DNA of 53,259 bases, taken from the NCBI GenBank assembly GCA_934466455.1, contig CAKSLF010000012.1, positions 1 to 53,259 on the forward strand, in the 5' to 3' direction. The position numbers and the translations under genes are program-made. This DNA is from an uncultured Oscillospiraceae bacterium (GTDB lineage: Bacteria; Bacillota; Clostridia; Oscillospirales; Ruminococcaceae). The notes under the pieces are model-generated. The model was not told the DNA's origin. It saw only the letters and a program-made list of their open reading frames with translations, and did no database searches. Shown piece after piece: positions 26,681 through 34,221 of the stretch (position 1 is its first letter; every line of letters starts with the position of its first letter).

Positions 26681-27166
26681 TCAAAAGGGCAAGTATTCCG
26701 CAATAAATTCAATAAAGTCGTTCCAATACTGTTCAATAAGATATTTTCCGCCTGTTTTTGCAACAGAAATCTCATCTTCGCCCGTAAGGTTGACATATTC
26801 AATTTGGCTGGAATCGATTTTTGAAAGCCCAAGACTTTTTTCCGCTGTTTCCTCAAGAGTCTTTATCGAAGTGCTTGCTTCAAGCTCTCCCTCAAGGCGC
26901 ATACGCTCGGTATCAAGCGCACTTATCTTGCTCTCGTACGAGTTTACCTCTGCGGTAAGCTCAGTAAGAACAACCTGGCTGTATATCATAATAAGAGCCA
27001 CGGCAATAACTGCCACAGCGTCCAAAATAAACTTTACGGGTGCAACGGATTTTTGCTTTCTGCGGTTCTTAATAACCCTCAAAGAACGGGTCTTAAGCTC
27101 CTCGTCATGCTGTTGTTCTGTTTTTGCCGCAAAATTGTCAAGATTATAAGCAATTTCCGCAGACAA
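26681..27166 (-). CDS. ftsL: FtsL-like septum protein
   Basis: This encodes 161 residues from TTG 27166, with AAGGAGG eight bases upstream; the ATG at 27199 lies inside rsmH and is rejected. A cytoplasmic, charged N-terminus is followed by one membrane helix (FILDAVAVIAVALIMIYSQVVL) and an extracytoplasmic coiled coil (LTAEVNSYESKISALDTERM), the FtsL/DivIC topology. Sequence conservation in this family is low; the call rests on topology and position between rsmH and the PBP gene. FtsL links FtsQ/DivIB to the septal synthase. Confidence 0.82.
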   Translation of the reverse strand: MSAEIAYNLDNFAAKTEQQHDEELKTRSLRVIKNRRKQKSVAPVKFILDAVAVIAVALIMIYSQVVLTELTAEVNSYESKISALDTERMRLEGELEASTSIKTLEETAEKSLGLSKIDSSQIEYVNLTGEDEISVAKTGGKYLIEQYWNDFIEFIAEYLPF

Positions 27167-27185
27167 CGCACTGACCTCCTTGTGT

Positions 27186-28121
27186 TTATAGCTTCTCAAT
27201 TACCCGAAGCTTTGCGCTTCGGCTTCTGTGGTTACATTCAAGCTCCTCGGGGCTTGGTTCAATAGGTTTTTTGTTTACAAGCCTGCCTCTGGGCGTTCTT
27301 CCGCAAACGCAAACGGGAAATTCCGGCGGGCAGATACACCCTTTTGTATACTCGGCAAAAGCTTTTTTTACCATTCTGTCCTCAAGGGAATGGAATGTGA
27401 TTATTGCAAAACGCCCGCCCGGAGCAAGACGGTCAAAAGCACCGTCCAACGCCTCGCTTAATTTGTCAAGCTCACCGTTTACGGCAATGCGTATTGCTTG
27501 GAATGTTTTGCGTGCGGGGTGTCCGCCCTCCCGCCTTGCGGCGGCGGGAACGGCATTTCGTACAATATCCGCAAGCTCCGTTGTTGTTTCGATGGGTTTT
27601 ATGGCTCTTGCATCTACAATGGCGTTTACTATTCTCGGGGCAAACTTTTCTTCGCCGTAATCATAAAGTATCTTCGCAAGCTCTGCGCCGGAAGCTTTGT
27701 TTACCAAATCATAGGCAGAAAGCCCCTCTTGGCTCATTCTCATATCGAGAGGAGCTTCGCTGTGATAGCTAAAACCCCGTTGTGCATCGTCAAGCTGGTG
27801 GGAGCTTACCCCCAAATCAAGCAGCACTCCGTCAACCTTATCAATGCCAAGGCTATCGAGCACGGCGGGAATTTCCGCAAAATCGGAATGAATAACCGTT
27901 GCGCAGGAATACTCCGCAAGGCGTTCCGTTGCTGTTGCAACGGCGTCCGGGTCTTTATCAAGAGCAATAAGCCACCCTGTGGTAAGGCGTTTTGCAATTT
28001 CCCTCGAGTGTCCCGCACCGCCTGCGGTGCCGTCGATATAAATCCCGTCCGGCTTAATATTAAGTCCTTCTATGCTTTCGTCAAGCAGTACGGAAATATG
28101 ATGAAAATCCATCTCGCTCAT
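27186..28121 (-). CDS. rsmH: 16S rRNA m4C1402 methyltransferase RsmH (MraW)
   Basis: This encodes 311 residues starting at ATG 28121 (GAGGTG upstream), 8 bases after mraZ; the earlier in-frame starts lie inside mraZ. Motifs: HISVLLDESIEGL, the SAM-binding YIDGTAGGAGHS, LLDLGVSSHQLDDAQRGFSY, IVNAIVDAR and the C-terminal FHSLEDRMVKKAF. It methylates N4 of C1402 in the ribosomal decoding centre. The mraZ-rsmH pair heads the division cluster as in most bacteria. Confidence 0.95.
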   Translation of the reverse strand: MSEMDFHHISVLLDESIEGLNIKPDGIYIDGTAGGAGHSREIAKRLTTGWLIALDKDPDAVATATERLAEYSCATVIHSDFAEIPAVLDSLGIDKVDGVLLDLGVSSHQLDDAQRGFSYHSEAPLDMRMSQEGLSAYDLVNKASGAELAKILYDYGEEKFAPRIVNAIVDARAIKPIETTTELADIVRNAVPAAARREGGHPARKTFQAIRIAVNGELDKLSEALDGAFDRLAPGGRFAIITFHSLEDRMVKKAFAEYTKGCICPPEFPVCVCGRTPRGRLVNKKPIEPSPEELECNHRSRSAKLRVIEKL

Positions 28122-28129
28122 ACCGCACC

Positions 28130-28549
28130 TCAAAATCCAAGCTCGTCCATCGCCTCGGCGATTGCGTCGGAATCCATTTTTCCGCTGCGGACAATCCAGC
28201 TCTCCTTGTCCCAAACCTCAACATGATCCGATGCGCCTATAACGGCAATTTCTTTTGAAAGCCCGGCATGAATACGAAGAGTAGGACTTACAAGAACTCT
28301 GCCCTGCTTGTCCGAGTTTACTATTGTTGCGCTTGAAAACATAAAGCGTTTCAAATCCCTTGCCTTTGCCTGCGGCAACCCGGCAACCTTATCGCTTATA
28401 CGCTTCCATTCTTCCATAGAATAGGCGGAAAGACAGCCGTCAAGCCCTTTGGTAAGCACAAATTGCTCGCCAAGCTCTTCACGGAGCTTTGCCGGGAAAT
28501 TAACTCTTCCCTTTTCGTCAATGTTATGATAATATTCACCGATATACAA
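28130..28549 (-). CDS. mraZ: Transcriptional regulator MraZ
   Basis: This encodes 139 residues if started at TTG 28549, behind GGGAGGAAGGGCAGC; this gives (M)YIGEYYHNIDEKGRVNFPAKL, the canonical N-terminus, and a length close to Bacillus MraZ. The longer frame to 28621 would begin within the MraZ boxes. Two AbrB-like swapped-hairpin domains: the first at the N-terminus and the second around NSDKQGRVLVSPTLR. MraZ forms a ring and controls its own dcw operon through repeats near the promoter, which are visible just upstream. Confidence 0.92.
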   Translation of the reverse strand: MYIGEYYHNIDEKGRVNFPAKLREELGEQFVLTKGLDGCLSAYSMEEWKRISDKVAGLPQAKARDLKRFMFSSATIVNSDKQGRVLVSPTLRIHAGLSKEIAVIGASDHVEVWDKESWIVRSGKMDSDAIAEAMDELGF

Positions 28550-28597
28550 AGCTGCCCTTCCTCCCTTCTTTTTTGGGTGAATTTTAGGGTTACGGTA

Positions 28598-28621
28598 CCA
28601 CGCATACCCACTTTTCACCAC
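28598..28621 (-). promoter_or_regulatory. MraZ-binding boxes: three GTGG repeats at 10-bp period
   Basis: On the minus strand GTGG occurs at 28618-28621, 28608-28611 and 28598-28601, exactly one helical turn apart and just past the expected transcription start. The arrangement matches the known MraZ operator style of G-rich repeats at 10-bp spacing. Confidence 0.75.
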
Positions 28622-28630
28622 TCTATTATT

Positions 28631-28658
28631 ATTATAAATAATTTCACGAAAATTGCAA
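28631..28658 (-). promoter_or_regulatory. Promoter of the mraZ/dcw operon
   Basis: On the minus strand TTGCAA (28653-28658), 16 bases and TATAAT (28631-28636). The MraZ boxes begin about 10 bases downstream. The rest of the 365-bp gap to 28914 holds the TfoX-gene terminator and A/T-rich sequence with nothing else I recognise. Confidence 0.65.
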
Positions 28659-28756
28659 TACCTTTTATAATATTTAGTTTTCCCTTTTGCGAAAATTTAC
28701 AAATGAAATTTTTGGCATATTGTCTTGTTTTTTGATAAATTCGGTCGAAATAAAGC

Positions 28757-28797
28757 GAAAAAAAATCTTCCCATACACAGTATGGGAAGATTTTTGA
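28757..28797. terminator. Terminator of the methyltransferase/TfoX-like genes (bidirectional)
   Basis: A 16-bp perfect stem (28761-28776 / 28780-28795) whose core is CTTCCCATAC / GTATGGGAAG, with a 3-base loop and A/T tracts on both sides. It separates the TfoX-like gene from the mraZ promoter. Confidence 0.85.
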
Positions 28798-28914
28798 CAA
28801 TTTTGTTCGAAAGCACCCTTTGTAAAAACCGTTTTGCACAGAAAAGCATAAGCTTTATGCAAAACCGAATTGCGCCGCTGCGTTCAAAAAAAGCGACCGT
28901 ATTTTTCTTAGGCT

Positions 28915-29235
28915 TTATTTTTTCTTTTTCGGCTTTGGAGCGGGAAGCTCGCTGTACATTCCGATAAAAAGCTTTTTCAAATACTCGGAATCCTCAACCT
29001 CCTCCACCAAAAGCATATCTTTTGCTCCCGGATACGGCGGTTCCCGCTTTGCCCCCGGCATATATTTTTCCGCAAAGGGCACATCCTTTGCAAGAAGCCT
29101 GTCGTCGCAGACATATGCGGCGATTTTATCCTTGTAATAAATTATGTATTCGCCCATCATCTGCCGACAAGAAACATCGCCGAGTCCCGAAAGGCGTTCC
29201 ATTATAAAATCTATATATTCCCTGTCTGTTGCCAT
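28915..29235 (-). CDS. TfoX/Sxy N-terminal domain protein
   Basis: This encodes 106 residues. It matches the TfoX N-terminal domain (MMGEYIIYYKDKIAAYVCDD, ...KYMPGAKREPPYPGAKDMLLVEE, then the ...LKKLFIGMY helix) and ends in a lysine tail. In gammaproteobacteria TfoX/Sxy induces competence with CRP; single-domain versions in Clostridia are uncharacterised and should not be read as competence regulators. It is 2 bp behind the methyltransferase gene, hence cotranscribed. Confidence 0.82.
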   Translation of the reverse strand: MATDREYIDFIMERLSGLGDVSCRQMMGEYIIYYKDKIAAYVCDDRLLAKDVPFAEKYMPGAKREPPYPGAKDMLLVEEVEDSEYLKKLFIGMYSELPAPKPKKKK

Positions 29236-29237
29236 TG

Positions 29238-29702
29238 TTACCCTCCGATTTTCACATATGTAAAAATCCCGTCATTTTCTTTTTCATACTTTATTTTTCT
29301 TTTTTCCAAAAGCGGAAGAAGCTTTTCTTCAATTATCGGCATATCCATTCTGAAAGAGCTTATAACGAATATTCTTCCGCCCGGCTTTATCACCCTAAAA
29401 CACTCCCTCAGCACTTTTTCAAGCACTGCGCCAAGGTGCCCTACGGCATTATACATAACAACGGTATCAAAGCTTTCCGCCGCAAAAGCCATATTTGTCG
29501 CATCCATCAAAGTAAAGGTAAAGCCCTCTGTTTTGCGTGCCTGCGGCGGAAGGCGAAGGCAGTCAAGGTCTATTCCGTCAACGCTCTTTGCGATATTTGC
29601 CGCATACATAGAAAATTCCGCACAACCGCAGGCAACCTCCAGAACGGATTTGCCGATTATGTTTTCCTCAATATGTGCCGTCGCCTGCTCAACACGCTTC
29701 AA
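29238..29702 (-). CDS. Class I SAM-dependent methyltransferase
   Basis: This encodes 154 residues. I start at TTG 29702, whose first bases overlap the GNAT stop (TTGA), with GGGAGG upstream; this coupling is the best-supported start. SAM-binding motif I is VLEVACGCAEFSMYAA, the acidic motif II GIDLDC, then LMDATNMAF and SFDTVVMYNAVGHL and IKPGGRIFVIS. The substrate is not known; the fold and motifs resemble small-molecule methyltransferases of the methyltransf_11 group. Confidence 0.82.
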   Translation of the reverse strand: MKRVEQATAHIEENIIGKSVLEVACGCAEFSMYAANIAKSVDGIDLDCLRLPPQARKTEGFTFTLMDATNMAFAAESFDTVVMYNAVGHLGAVLEKVLRECFRVIKPGGRIFVISSFRMDMPIIEEKLLPLLEKRKIKYEKENDGIFTYVKIGG

Positions 29703-30208
29703 AGTGTTTCCTCCCTGCCGTAAAAATTTTTCCAATCTTTTTTGTCTATTCTGTAATAGCGGAACATATCGTCCTCCGAAACAAATCGAAATCCCACCTT
29801 TTCAAGTACATGTGTGCTTCTTCTGTTTTTATGGATTGTATCCGCAAACACGGTGTTCATATTCATTTTCCCAAAGGCGTATTTGATTGCAAGATTCTCT
29901 GCCGCCGTTCCGTAACCGCAATTTTTGAAGCCGTCGTTTTTAATACCTATTCCAAGCTCGCAGGTTCCGTTATCACGGTCGATATGTTTAAAATAAACTT
30001 CTCCGATTACCTCGTCATCAAGCATAATCGCAAAACTTTTTCTGTCCGGAGCATTTTGCTTTTCAAAATGGGCGTCCGCTTTTTCTTCGCTGTATTCATA
30101 CCGCTTAAAAGTGCTCATGTCCGCAAAAAGCATAGGGTCACTTTCATATTCCCGGAACAGCTCTCTGCAAAGCTCTTTCGTCATTTCTTTAAGTGAAATT
30201 TTACTCAT
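29699..30208 (-). CDS. GNAT-family N-acetyltransferase (RimJ/RimL-like)
   Basis: This encodes 169 residues. The pattern is that of the Acetyltransf_3 group: FAIMLDDEVIGEVYFKHID, CELGIGIKNDGFKNCGYGTAAENLAIKYAF with the acetyl-CoA-binding Q/R-x-x-G-x-A stretch, and NRRSTHVLEKVGFRFV near the end. The target is unknown. A strong ribosome site is lacking at ATG 30208; ATG nine codons in is a possible alternative start. It overlaps the next gene by 4 bases and begins right after the terminator of the previous unit. Confidence 0.8.
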   Translation of the reverse strand: MSKISLKEMTKELCRELFREYESDPMLFADMSTFKRYEYSEEKADAHFEKQNAPDRKSFAIMLDDEVIGEVYFKHIDRDNGTCELGIGIKNDGFKNCGYGTAAENLAIKYAFGKMNMNTVFADTIHKNRRSTHVLEKVGFRFVSEDDMFRYYRIDKKDWKNFYGREETL

Positions 30209-30214
30209 TTTTAC

Positions 30215-30252
30215 AAAAACAAGACCCGCTCCATATATAAAAGCGGGTTCTT
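30215..30252 (-). terminator. Terminator of the rsmD-coaD-coiled-coil unit
   Basis: Stem AAGACCCGCT (30221-30230) / AGCGGGTTCTT (30242-30252), one bulged T, followed on the minus strand by GTTTTTG. Confidence 0.8.
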
Positions 30253-30267
30253 GATATTATTATTTAA

Positions 30268-30741
30268 TTATTTTTCGGTATTCTGTCCCTTTTGCTGCTG
30301 CTGACGGAACGCCGCACGAGTGCTTTTTACTTCGTTCATTGAAGCGGCAAGGGTTTCTTCCGTATTCTTCAGAATGTTATCCACAAATTCCTTGGCGGAT
30401 TGGCGCATTTCACGGCTCTGCTGCTGCGCCTGCTGTGCAATTTCCGCAGCCTTGTTTCTGCTTTGGCGAACAATTTCTTCTTCTTCTACAAGGGCGGCTG
30501 CGCGCTTTTCCGCACGGGCAATAATCGTTTCCGCTTCCTTCTTTGCATTATTAACAATCTCGGTGCGGTCGGCAACAATAGACTGTGCCTGTCTTATTTC
30601 CGTAGGCATATTAAGACGCACATCATCAAGAAGCTCCCGCACCTTGTCTGCGTCAACAACACAGCGACCGCCGGTAAGAGGCAGCGACCATGCACGGTCG
30701 ATAAGCTCATCAAGCTGGTCAAGAATCTCTTCAATAGACAT
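30268..30741 (-). CDS. Coiled-coil protein conserved next to coaD in Clostridia
   Basis: This encodes 157 residues. The N-terminus (SIEEILDQLDELIDRAW, then CVVDADKVRELLDDVRLNMP) is ordered; from about residue 50 to 140 the protein is one long coiled coil rich in Ala, Glu, Gln and Arg (NAKKEAETIIARAEKRAAAL). It resembles the ATP synthase b-subunit-like or DivIVA-like coiled-coil proteins that Clostridia carry beside coaD; no enzymatic motif is present despite frequent 'ATPase' naming of relatives. Role unknown; starts 14 bp after coaD. Confidence 0.72.
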   Translation of the reverse strand: MSIEEILDQLDELIDRAWSLPLTGGRCVVDADKVRELLDDVRLNMPTEIRQAQSIVADRTEIVNNAKKEAETIIARAEKRAAALVEEEEIVRQSRNKAAEIAQQAQQQSREMRQSAKEFVDNILKNTEETLAASMNEVKSTRAAFRQQQQKGQNTEK

Positions 30742-30755
30742 AAAACATACCTCCG

Positions 30756-31247
30756 TTATATATCAGCATTATTTTTCAATACTTTTTCAATGGTTTCAAG
30801 TGCCTCCGCCGGAACAAAATCGGAAATATCACCGCCAAAGGAAGCAATCTGGCGCACAAGGCTTGAGCTAATATACATATTTTCCGGTTTTGCGGTCATA
30901 AAAACCGTTTCCGCCTTCGGCGCAAGGCTTTTGTTGGCAAGAGCCATCTGAAATTCGTAGTCAAAATCCGTTGCGGAACGCAATCCCTTTACTATTGCAT
31001 TTATGCCGTTTTTTTCTACATATTCAGCCAAAAGCCCATCCCATGCATCGACTTTTATGCGGTTGTTGCCGGAAAGTGCGCAGGAAATCATATTGCAGCG
31101 TTCCTCTACGGAAAAGTCATAGTGTTTTTCGGGGTTTGTCATAACAAGCACCGTAACCTCGTCAAAAAGCTCCGCAGCACGCCTGAATATATCTATATGA
31201 CCGTTGGTCACCGGGCAAAAGCTGCCCGGACATACGGCTTTTTTCAT
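30756..31247 (-). CDS. coaD: Phosphopantetheine adenylyltransferase CoaD
   Basis: This encodes 163 residues, usual length. It makes dephospho-CoA from 4'-phosphopantetheine and ATP. The nucleotidyltransferase T-x-G-H motif is VTNGHIDIFRRA and the C-terminal phosphate-binding ISSSLVRQIA is present, as is LRSATDFDYEFQMALAN. The first loop reads GSFCPVTNGH where most family members have GSFDPVTNGH, an Asp-to-Cys change. Its start overlaps the rsmD stop by 4 bp, so the two are translationally coupled. Confidence 0.93.
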   Translation of the reverse strand: MKKAVCPGSFCPVTNGHIDIFRRAAELFDEVTVLVMTNPEKHYDFSVEERCNMISCALSGNNRIKVDAWDGLLAEYVEKNGINAIVKGLRSATDFDYEFQMALANKSLAPKAETVFMTAKPENMYISSSLVRQIASFGGDISDFVPAEALETIEKVLKNNADI

Positions 31248-31792
31248 TCTTCATCTTCCTTCCGATAGGAATAAACCATGGTTCTTCCGTAGCGGTACTC
31301 CTTGACTTTTACAAGCCCGCCCGCTCTTTCCGGAAGGTCGATTCCCTTTGCGGTTTCACAAAACACAATACCTCCCGGGCGCATTACTTTTGCCACCGCC
31401 GGAAGCGAAAGCGGAAGCTGCTGTGCAGCATATGGCGGATCAAGAAAGGCAATGTCAAAACGCTCGAACGCTCCGGAAAGATACAGCACCGCATCGGTTG
31501 TCTTCAGCTTTGCTTTATCTGAAAAACCGCAGTTTTTAAGGTTTTCCGTAATGCAGCTCTGTGCATCCTTGGAACTGTCCACAAAAACGGCGGATTTTGC
31601 TCCTCTTGAAAGTGCTTCTATCCCAAGCTGACCCGAGCCGGCAAAAAGATCCAGCACATCTGCGCCCTCTATAATAAACTGTATGGCGGAAAAAATGCCT
31701 TCTTTAACTCTGTCGCCGGTCGGGCGGGTAACATCCCTGCCTTCCGGGGCAACAAGGCGTTTTCCCTTTGCCGTTCCCGTAATAACTCTCAT
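31244..31792 (-). CDS. rsmD: 16S rRNA m2G966 methyltransferase RsmD
   Basis: This encodes 182 residues. N-terminal MRVITGTAKGKRLVAP, then RPTGDRVKEGIFSAI, the SAM site VLDLFAGSGQLGIEALSRGA and catalytic DPPY (LDPPYAAQQLP), all diagnostic of RsmD. It methylates G966 of 16S rRNA in 30S assembly. The rsmD-coaD pairing is widespread. Start ATG 31792 behind GGGAGG; its own promoter lies in the gap to uvrC. Confidence 0.94.
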   Translation of the reverse strand: MRVITGTAKGKRLVAPEGRDVTRPTGDRVKEGIFSAIQFIIEGADVLDLFAGSGQLGIEALSRGAKSAVFVDSSKDAQSCITENLKNCGFSDKAKLKTTDAVLYLSGAFERFDIAFLDPPYAAQQLPLSLPAVAKVMRPGGIVFCETAKGIDLPERAGGLVKVKEYRYGRTMVYSYRKEDEE

Positions 31793-31820
31793 ATTTTTAC
31801 CTCCCTATGGGGATATTTAT

Positions 31821-31849
31821 ATTATCCTATTTTCACCGCTAAAAGTCAA
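31821..31849 (-). promoter_or_regulatory. Sigma-A promoter of rsmD-coaD
   Basis: On the minus strand TTGACT (31844-31849), 17 bases, GATAAT (31821-31826), about 28 bases upstream of the rsmD ATG and just beyond the uvrC stop. Confidence 0.65.
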
Positions 31850-31854
31850 TGCTT

Positions 31855-33687
31855 TTATTCGTTGTCGAGGAAGTCCCTTAGGGACTTTGCGGCGGCGGCC
31901 GTCATCCCCGGTGCTGCGGCAAGCTCCTCGCAGGAAGCCGCCCGAATTGCCTTCATTGTTTTGAAGTGCTTTAGAAGTGCCTCCGCCCTCTTTGGACCGA
32001 CGCCCGGTGCTTTTGTTATAAGCAGCTCGAAATTTGTTTTAGAGTGCTTTTGGCGGCTGTATGTTATTGTGTAACGGTGAACCTCATCCTGCACCGCAGT
32101 AATAAAGTTAAACACCTCTTTTATCGGAGAAATTGCTATTTCTCCGCCGTTTTTTGCAATGGCACGGGTTCTGTGGCGGTCATCTTTTACCATTCCGAAA
32201 AGCGGCACGGTAACACCAATTTCATCAAAAAGCTCCTGAACGGCGGCAACATGACCCTTTCCGCCATCGAGCAAAATCAAATCCGGCACGGTTCCAAAAG
32301 ATGTGCCCTTTTCTTTTTCCTCGCCAAGCCTCTCGAATCTGCGGCGGAGCATCTCTCTCATACAGGCATAATCGTCCGGCTTTGCGGCGTCCTTTATAGA
32401 GAATTTTCTGTAATCGGAACGCTTTGAGCGGGCGTTTTCGTAAACGACCATTCCTCCGACAACCGTTTCTGCTCCAAAGTTTGATATATCATAGGCTTCT
32501 ATCCTCTCCGGCGGCTTTTCAAGCCCAAGCAGCCTTGCAAGCTCGTCCAAGACGGCTACTTCCCGGCTGGTTCGCAGCTTTTCGTGAGAAAGCCTCTCTG
32601 CGGCATTATTGTATGCCATCTCCGCAGTTTTCCTGCGTTCGCCTTTTTGCGGAACGGTTATGGTTACCCTGTGCCCCGCCTTTTCGGAGAGCCAGCGGGA
32701 AAGCAGCTCTGCATCGTCACATTCCTCATGCAGTGCTATTTCTTTCGGAATATCTGTTTTTTCCGCATAAAAGCTTTGCAAAAACTCCGTTACGGAAGCA
32801 GGGTCGGTTCCCAAATCCTTCATGACATATTCGCTTTTATCCACAAGCTTTCCTCCCCTAAAGGAAAGAACCACTGCACAGCAATATTCCCCGCTTTGAG
32901 CAACGGCGGCAACATCCTGCTCCGGCAGCTTTGAAAAGACAACCTTTTGTCTGTCGGCAATGCCTTCTATTGCACGGATTCTGTCCCGAAGAGAGGCTGC
33001 CCGTTCAAATTCCTCATTTTCGGCTGCGGCATACATACGCTCCGTCAACTTTTCCACGGAGGAAGCACTTCCGCCTCTTATAAATTCAATAGCCTCCGTA
33101 AGAGCTTCGTTATATTCCTCTTCCGAAATTTTTCCCCGGCAAACGCCCATGCAGTTTTTGATGTAGTAATTGAGACAGGGGCGGGCTTTTCCAAATTCCC
33201 CGGGAAATTTTCTACTGCAGGTAGGAAGCATAAACGCTTTGTTTGCTTCCTCCACCGTTTGGCGCACGACAAAGGAGCTGATATACGGTCCGATGTATTC
33301 TGCGCCGTCGTCGTATTTTTGTAAAACGCCGCTTATCCGGCTGTATGGACCGGGAGATACCCTTACATAGCTGTAACCCTTGTCGTCCTTTAGAAGTATG
33401 TTATATTTAGGAGCATATTGCTTAATCAGGCTGCATTCGAGAATAAGGGCTTCAAACTCGCTGTCGGTAACTATATACTCAAAATCGTATACATGCTCCA
33501 CCATTCTGTAAACCTTAGGCAGATGTTTTTCTACATTGCGGAAATAACTTGTTACACGATTTTTTAGTTTTTTCGCCTTACCGACATATATAACCTTGCC
33601 TGTCTTATCGTGCATAATATATACTCCGGGCTGCATAGGCAAGCTTAGTGTTTTTTCATGAAGATACGGCAACCTTGGGTTGTCCAT
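31855..33687 (-). CDS. uvrC: Excinuclease ABC subunit C
   Basis: This encodes 610 residues from ATG 33687, with GAAAGGGGG upstream; the open frame extends 27 codons further but lacks a ribosome site. N-terminal GIY-YIG nuclease (PGVYIMHDKTGKVIYVGKAKKLKNRV), Cys-rich middle (CLNYYIKNCMGVCRGKISEEEY), UVR motif, RNase H-like second nuclease (RIEAYDISNFGAETVVGGMVV, LILLDGGKGHV) and C-terminal helix-hairpin-helix. It makes both incisions in nucleotide excision repair with UvrAB, which are not nearby. Confidence 0.95.
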   Translation of the reverse strand: MDNPRLPYLHEKTLSLPMQPGVYIMHDKTGKVIYVGKAKKLKNRVTSYFRNVEKHLPKVYRMVEHVYDFEYIVTDSEFEALILECSLIKQYAPKYNILLKDDKGYSYVRVSPGPYSRISGVLQKYDDGAEYIGPYISSFVVRQTVEEANKAFMLPTCSRKFPGEFGKARPCLNYYIKNCMGVCRGKISEEEYNEALTEAIEFIRGGSASSVEKLTERMYAAAENEEFERAASLRDRIRAIEGIADRQKVVFSKLPEQDVAAVAQSGEYCCAVVLSFRGGKLVDKSEYVMKDLGTDPASVTEFLQSFYAEKTDIPKEIALHEECDDAELLSRWLSEKAGHRVTITVPQKGERRKTAEMAYNNAAERLSHEKLRTSREVAVLDELARLLGLEKPPERIEAYDISNFGAETVVGGMVVYENARSKRSDYRKFSIKDAAKPDDYACMREMLRRRFERLGEEKEKGTSFGTVPDLILLDGGKGHVAAVQELFDEIGVTVPLFGMVKDDRHRTRAIAKNGGEIAISPIKEVFNFITAVQDEVHRYTITYSRQKHSKTNFELLITKAPGVGPKRAEALLKHFKTMKAIRAASCEELAAAPGMTAAAAKSLRDFLDNE

Positions 33688-33754
33688 TAACAACCGCCCC
33701 CTTTCCAAAGGCTTTTTGCGGACAAAAAGTGTAAACCGCCATAATATTATATAC

Positions 33755-33790
33755 AAAAAGCACCGCAAATGCTACTCATTTGCGGTGCCG
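33755..33790. terminator. Terminator of the HPr gene
   Basis: Perfect 12-bp stem GCACCGCAAATG (33760-33771) / CATTTGCGGTGC (33777-33788) with TTTTTG following on minus and CGTTTTC on plus. Confidence 0.88.
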
Positions 33791-33808
33791 TTTTCAAAAA
33801 ATTAAAAA

Positions 33809-34072
33809 TCAATCGGTAAAGCCGGATTCTACAAGCTTTACAAGAGCGTCAACAGCAGCTTCTTCGTCAACGCCGTCCGCAATAATAGTAACTTCGTTTC
33901 CTCCGAGAATTCCAAGAGAAAGTACGCCGAGAAGACTCTTCGCATTGACCCTGCGTTCATCTTTTTCGACCCAGATAGAAGATTTGAACTCATTGGATTT
34001 CTGAATAAAGAATGTTGCGGGGCGGGCATGAAGACCGACTTGATTTTGAACCTTTACAGTGTTAGAAAACAT
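33809..34072 (-). CDS. ptsH: HPr-family phosphocarrier protein
   Basis: This encodes 87 residues, starting at ATG 34072 behind AAGGAGGATACAT. The phosphohistidine site is in VGLHARPA and the regulatory serine region in NAKSLLGVLSLGI, both as in HPr; the serine permits HPr kinase-type control in Firmicutes. It passes phosphate from enzyme I to sugar permeases, or as HPr-Ser-P acts with CcpA. No other PTS gene is adjacent. Crh-like proteins lack the His, so HPr is the better call. It forms a single-gene unit with its own promoter and terminator. Confidence 0.92.
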   Translation of the reverse strand: MFSNTVKVQNQVGLHARPATFFIQKSNEFKSSIWVEKDERRVNAKSLLGVLSLGILGGNEVTIIADGVDEEAAVDALVKLVESGFTD

Positions 34073-34112
34073 ATGTATCCTCCTTATAACTCTCAAATGT
34101 TTTTCCGTTAAC

Positions 34113-34141
34113 ATTATAGCATTATAGAAAATTTAATTCAA
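34113..34141 (-). promoter_or_regulatory. Sigma-A promoter of the HPr gene
   Basis: On the minus strand TTGAAT (34136-34141), 17 bases, TATAAT (34113-34118), about 40 bases ahead of the start. Confidence 0.7.
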
Positions 34142-34221
34142 TGTAATTTTGAGCGCAAAAATAAATTCTATAATTTTTCCATAAGAAATGGCGGGTTTAG
34201 CCTTTTCGTTGGTTAATATGT

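Noticed and set aside
28915..29235. Competence regulator TfoX
   Set aside because: Only the N-terminal domain is present and no competence genes are near; the family name does not justify that function in Clostridia.
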